Shown: positions 58,507-61,732 of the stretch, piece after piece
How the letters are laid out: every line of letters starts with the position of its first letter
How positions within the stretch are numbered: the first letter of the stretch is position 1
NCBI GenBank assembly: GCA_023664325.1
Contig: JAMPFS010000012.1
Location: 1 to 61,732 of the forward strand
Direction: 5' to 3'
Length of the DNA stretch: 61,732 nt
From: Clostridium sp.
GTDB lineage: Bacteria; Bacillota; Clostridia; Lachnospirales; Lachnospiraceae
Translations under genes and position numbers: made by a program
The notes under the pieces: model-generated
Database searches by the model: none
The model's input: the letters and a program-made list of their open reading frames with translations, nothing else
Told to the model about the DNA's origin: nothing

Positions 58507-59049
58507 TCAGAACATATCCAGTACCATCTGGGCTGTTTCTACCAGATTTGTTCCATTATCCATACTTTTCTTTTGCAGGTATTTATGCGCTTCCTCTTCG
58601 GTGATTCCCTTTTCATCCATTAATATCTGCTTTGCATTTATAATAATTTGCTGCTCCTGCTCTGTGCGAACCGCAGGCTTTGATTTTTTCCTTCTCATCT
58701 GATCATACAGCTCATCATACATCTGATTAACCGTATGAATCAAATCCGCCGCTTTGATCGGCATGGAAAGATATATAAGATTTTTGTCACTACATTCTGC
58801 CTGGTACCGCTTGGATACTACCAAAAGCATATCAAATGTATCCGGCAAATATTCCAGCAATTCGCTATACATCATGTCCACCATTCTGTATCCACTCACC
58901 ACAATCCCATAATCCAGATCATCTATCAGATTAACCACCTGTGCGCCGGTCGAACATGCTGCAATTACATCTATGCCATTTCTCACCAACAGATTCTTAA
59001 TACTTTTGGCCTCTTCAAGCTTAGGAAATACCACGATTACACTAATCAT
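58507..59049 (-). CDS. ANTAR-domain RNA-binding regulator with degenerate receiver
   Basis: 180 residues. The N-terminal 115 residues have a receiver-like fold (SVIVVFPKLEEAKSIKNLLV, YGIVVSGYRMVDMMYSELLE), but the expected phospho-acceptor Asp is replaced by Gly/Ser and the acidic pocket is missing, so it is not phosphorylated in the usual way. A C-terminal ANTAR domain (about 120-180: EQQIIINAKQILMDEKGITE) binds RNA hairpins and prevents termination. Its place right after glnA resembles the clostridial glnA-nitR arrangement, pointing to control of nitrogen assimilation. Confidence 0.9.
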   Translation of the reverse strand: MISVIVVFPKLEEAKSIKNLLVRNGIDVIAACSTGAQVVNLIDDLDYGIVVSGYRMVDMMYSELLEYLPDTFDMLLVVSKRYQAECSDKNLIYLSMPIKAADLIHTVNQMYDELYDQMRRKKSKPAVRTEQEQQIIINAKQILMDEKGITEEEAHKYLQKKSMDNGTNLVETAQMVLDMF

Positions 59050-59093
59050 TTTCTTTCTCCTTGCTCTCCTATAAGTTGTCTATCGCCAAAACA

Positions 59094-60425
59094 TCAAATC
59101 TTATATAAATATTCCTCTATTTCCCACGCAGTAATCTGCTCCCTGAAACGGTTCCACTCACTGCGCTTTGCCTCTAAATATTTCTTATGGACATGCTCCC
59201 CCAAAACCTCCTTCATAAACGCATCATCCTCAAAATAATGACACGCCTTACTCAAATTGGACGGGATCGCCTCAACGCCTGCAGCCTCTAACTCCTCTTT
59301 GCTCATTTCATAGATATTGCCCTCAATCTCTTTTGGTATATCCAGGTTACGTTTCATACCGTCTAAACCCGCAGCCAAACATACCGCAAACAATAAGTAT
59401 GGGTTTGCCGCCGGATCCGGCGAGCGAAACTCGATACGCATATTGGTTCCTCTGGCAGAAGGAATACGGATCAATGGGCTTCTGTTTTTTTCAGACCATG
59501 CAATATAGATCGGAGCCTCAAAACCCGGCAATAATCTCTTATAGGAATTTACGATTGGATTTGCAACCAACGTCATTGCCTTTGCATGCTCCATAATTCC
59601 GGCAATAAATTGATATGCCTCCTTACTGACGCCATTTGGCGCACTGTGGTCATTAAAAATGTTTTTACCATCCTTTTCTAAGGACATATTCATATGAAGC
59701 CCGGAGCCACACACACCATACACCGGTTTTGGCATAAAACTTGCAAACAGACCATGCCTTTTCGCAATCGTCTTTACCACCAATTTAAATGTCATCATAT
59801 TATCTGCTGCCTTCAGCGCATTTGCATACTTAAAATCAATCTCATGCTGTGCCGGCGCCACCTCATGATGGGATGCTTCTATCTCAAATCCCATTTGCTC
59901 TAAATTTAAAATGATATCCCGGCGGGCATTTTCTCCCAGGTCAAGTGGCGAAATATCAAAATATCCTGCTTTCTCATGGCTGATCGTAGTCGGTCTCCCC
60001 TCATCATCCGTATGAAATAAGAAAAATTCACATTCCGGGCCAACATTAAAGCGGTAGCCCATGTCGGCAGCTTCCTTTAATACCTTCTTTAAAATATATC
60101 TTGGATCACCCTCAAACGGCGTTCCATTTGGGCGGTAGACATCGCAGATCATTCTCGCCACCTTGCCATGCTGTGGTCTCCACGGAAATATTTCAAACGT
60201 ATTCAAATCCGGATATAAATACATATCTGACTCGTCAATTCTGACAAATCCCTCAATTGCCGAACCGTCAAACATACATTTATTATCCAATGCCTTTTCT
60301 AACTGACTGGCAGTAATTGCAACATTTTTAAGTGTGCCAAACATATCGGTAAACTGAAGGCGGATAAATTCAATATCCTCATCCTCCACAATCCGCATAA
60401 TGTCGTGCTTTGTGTATCTGCTCAT
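59094..60425 (-). CDS. glnA: Glutamine synthetase type I
   Basis: 443 residues, the short GSI-alpha type. Motifs: FTDMFGTLKNVAITASQLEK near the start, MFDGSAIEGFVRIDESDMYL, CEFFLFHTDDEGR, HHEVAPAQHEIDFKYANALK, VCGSGLHMNMSLEKDGKNIF and IRIPSARGTNMRIEFRSPDP. No adenylylation site (Tyr397 of the beta type) is expected. It makes glutamine from glutamate and ammonia with ATP. The leader contains a hairpin (repeat F) and the ANTAR regulator follows 44 bases downstream. Confidence 0.98.
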   Translation of the reverse strand: MSRYTKHDIMRIVEDEDIEFIRLQFTDMFGTLKNVAITASQLEKALDNKCMFDGSAIEGFVRIDESDMYLYPDLNTFEIFPWRPQHGKVARMICDVYRPNGTPFEGDPRYILKKVLKEAADMGYRFNVGPECEFFLFHTDDEGRPTTISHEKAGYFDISPLDLGENARRDIILNLEQMGFEIEASHHEVAPAQHEIDFKYANALKAADNMMTFKLVVKTIAKRHGLFASFMPKPVYGVCGSGLHMNMSLEKDGKNIFNDHSAPNGVSKEAYQFIAGIMEHAKAMTLVANPIVNSYKRLLPGFEAPIYIAWSEKNRSPLIRIPSARGTNMRIEFRSPDPAANPYLLFAVCLAAGLDGMKRNLDIPKEIEGNIYEMSKEELEAAGVEAIPSNLSKACHYFEDDAFMKEVLGEHVHKKYLEAKRSEWNRFREQITAWEIEEYLYKI

Positions 60426-60459
60426 AAACCTGTTCTCCTTTTTTACAAAATATCTCTTA

Positions 60460-60494
60460 TAGGTAATTGTGAAAACAGAGTTTCACAATTACCT
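60460..60494. repeat. Family 1 palindromic element, mini copy F in the glnA leader
   Basis: AGGTAATTGTGAAA, then CAGAG, then TTTCACAATTACCT: a perfect hairpin matching the joined outer ends of copies C and D. Located in the 5' leader of glnA, between the promoter (60549-60577) and the start codon. Confidence 0.65.
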
Positions 60495-60548
60495 GAAAAG
60501 GTTCTCTATAACTGTCATTGTATGTTTATAACAATTTACATTATTTTC

Positions 60549-60577
60549 ATGTTATCTCACTTCTAATATTTTGTCAA
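60549..60577 (-). promoter_or_regulatory. Predicted promoter of glnA
   Basis: Minus-strand TTGACA (60572-60577), 17-base spacer, TAACAT (60549-60554). Leader of about 115 nt. Confidence 0.65.
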
Positions 60578-60684
60578 TTTATTTCCTGAAAATATTGGAA
60601 TTTGTTACCCTCATATCTTTATATTATATAATCTCAAGGAGCTGAAAGAGGCATTTTTCTTCCATCTCCTTCCATGACATGAAC

Positions 60685-60732
60685 AGAAAAAGAGTGGAAA
60701 TCCCTGATTGTTCAGGAAGTTTCCACTCTTTT
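60685..60732. terminator. Rho-independent terminator after the tRNA gene
   Basis: AAAAAGAGTGGAAA pairs with TTTCCACTCTTTT around an inner TCCTGA/TCAGGA stem; T-rich on both strands. Confidence 0.85.
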
Positions 60733-60755
60733 CATATTGTGTTTTATTTGCTTAC

Positions 60756-60828
<73 letters not shown>

Positions 60829-60888
60829 ATATCTATCATAAGTCTTTCCATATATAAATACTTTCGGACTACTGACCTCATTTTGATA

Positions 60889-60932
60889 AATGATTGCCAC
60901 TGCACGACCGGCAGTGACAATCTTGTTTCAGT
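60889..60932 (-). terminator. Hairpin after rpsR, possible terminator
   Basis: ATTGTCACTGC pairs with GCAGTGGCAAT around CGGTCGT. Only a weak T-run follows on the minus strand, so read-through into the tRNA is possible. Confidence 0.5.
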
Positions 60933-60937
60933 ATTAA

Positions 60938-61210
60938 TTAGTCTACTACATAAGGCATTAATGCAATATGACGCGCCCTCTTAATAGCAACTGTCAAAGC
61001 TCTCTGATGCTTTGCGCAGTTACCGGTAATTCTTCTAGGAAGAATCTTGCCTCGTTCAGAAATATACCGCTTTAACTTATTTACATCTTTGTAATCAATT
61101 AAATTATTCTCATCTGAACAAAAAACACATACTTTCTTTCTTCTACGAATATTTCTTCTCTTCATTGGAGCATCGCCACGATCTGGCTTGTCTGTTTTAT
61201 TATATGCCAT
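60938..61210 (-). CDS. rpsR: Ribosomal protein bS18
   Basis: 90 residues. Basic N-terminal extension (PMKRRNIRRRKKVCVFCSDE, Cys-x-x-Cys), then YKDVNKLKRYISERGKILPR and NCAKHQRALTVAIKRARHIA. 30S subunit protein, in the standard rpsF-ssb-rpsR operon. ATG start with AGGAGG upstream, 17 bases from ssb. Confidence 0.98.
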   Translation of the reverse strand: MAYNKTDKPDRGDAPMKRRNIRRRKKVCVFCSDENNLIDYKDVNKLKRYISERGKILPRRITGNCAKHQRALTVAIKRARHIALMPYVVD

Positions 61211-61227
61211 TTTAATTTCCTCCTATT

Positions 61228-61674
61228 TTACTGGAATGGGAGCTCATCCTCGATGCCTTCCGGTATACTCATAAATCCATCACCACTGGCTGCGCTAGGG
61301 GTTGGACGGCTGTTGTTGCCACCCGAAAAATCAGAACCGCCTGCCGAAGAAGCATTTTTGCTCTCCGCAAATTCCTGATCCTCGACTACAACTTCTGTTG
61401 TGTATACCTTCACACCATCTTTATTTGTGTAACTTCCAGTCTGGATTCTGCCTGATACACAAATTTTAATTCCCTGTTTCAAATACTTTTCTGCAAATTC
61501 AGCACCTTTGCCAAAAACTACACAGGAAATAAAATCCGCACTTTGTTCGCTGTTTCTCTGAAATCTACGGTCAACCGCCAACGTATACCGGGCAATTGCC
61601 AATGCATTTTCCCCCTGAGAGTAGCGAATCTCTGGATCTCTTGTTAAGCGTCCCATTAAAATTACTTTATTCAT
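61228..61674 (-). CDS. ssb: Single-stranded DNA-binding protein
   Basis: 148 residues. The OB fold covers about residues 1-105 (MNKVILMGRLTRDPEIRYSQ, YTLAVDRRFQR, ISCVVFGKGAEFAEKYLKQG, VSGRIQTGSYTNKDGVKVYT). A Gly/Ser/Asn-rich linker follows, with the acidic tip ending DELPFQ; the usual tip is DDDIPF-like, so partner binding should be preserved. Between rpsF and rpsR. Confidence 0.97.
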   Translation of the reverse strand: MNKVILMGRLTRDPEIRYSQGENALAIARYTLAVDRRFQRNSEQSADFISCVVFGKGAEFAEKYLKQGIKICVSGRIQTGSYTNKDGVKVYTTEVVVEDQEFAESKNASSAGGSDFSGGNNSRPTPSAASGDGFMSIPEGIEDELPFQ

Positions 61675-61694
61675 ATTTGGATTCCTCCTATTCG

Positions 61695-61732
61695 TTATGC
61701 GTCCTGTCTAACGCATAGGTATCTGATGACAG
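61695..61732 (-). CDS. rpsF: Ribosomal protein bS6, C-terminal end only
   Basis: Cut by the right window edge. The visible residues read VIRYLCVRQDA then stop, matching the usual C-terminus of bS6 (VIRYLxVR). Its position before ssb supports the call. Confidence 0.7.
   Translation of the reverse strand, partial: VIRYLCVRQDA

Overview
The window reads as chromosomal DNA of a Lachnospiraceae-type Clostridium (low-to-middle GC, strong Shine-Dalgarno sites, frequent TTG/GTG starts). This rests on the gene content: dapL/dapF lysine genes, gatCAB, a glnA gene followed by an ANTAR regulator, DUF5702/DUF6382/Flp1 Tad-pilus genes, a BspA-like leucine-rich-repeat protein, and CUT1 sugar transport with no local ATPase. 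I cannot name the genus with confidence. Most genes lie on the minus strand.

Layout. 0-11 kb holds accessory genes: a partial ECF sigma factor, a DUF389 membrane protein, a lipoprotein, a methyltransferase-like membrane protein, an XRE regulator with TPR-like repeats, two GNAT acetyltransferases around a metallo-beta-lactamase-fold hydrolase (plus a decayed copy of it), a type I toxin-antitoxin locus, a cupin/AraC pair and a glycosyltransferase. 11-15.6 kb holds an ABC exporter, an HExxH protein and a two-component system whose response regulator is broken. 16-21.5 kb holds a TauE/SafE permease and several frameshifted genes (DUF4143 ATPase, ParE toxin, solute-binding lipoprotein). 21.7-26.8 kb holds an XRE/DUF3169 operon behind a dense TTGTCA operator array, then a large unrecognised membrane-anchored protein. 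26.8-31.9 kb is core: pfk, recR, ybaB, dnaX and a flavodoxin-SCP2 fusion. 32-34.9 kb encodes a CapA-like and a leucine-rich-repeat exported protein. 34.9-39.8 kb is the distal half of a Tad pilus locus. 40-42.2 kb is a sigma/anti-sigma operon. 42.3-47.3 kb holds a YgjP-like peptidase, gatB/A/C and a DHH phosphoesterase. 47.4-54.9 kb is a transporter cluster (solute-binding lipoprotein, two CUT1 permeases, HlyD-like adaptor, MacB-core protein). 55-61.7 kb is core metabolism and translation: ilvE, dapL, dapF, ANTAR, glnA, tRNA-Thr, rpsR, ssb and the end of rpsF.

The most unusual content is three families of palindromic interspersed elements. Family 1 (full copies about 210 bp, compact copies 35-65 bp) occurs at least six times. 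Two copies are flanked by 9-bp direct repeats, and an internal hairpin keeps its pairing while its sequence changes. Family 2 (about 260 bp, ends GATATAATAATT) lies at 32 kb, and a 77-bp piece of it is translated in frame inside the metallo-hydrolase at 6.3 kb. Family 3 is a 134-bp inverted repeat beside a family 1 copy in the Tad operon. The second notable system is a complete type I toxin-antitoxin module at 7.5-7.8 kb, in which the antisense RNA terminator is embedded in the toxin codons. All identities and spacings were counted by hand; no database search was possible.
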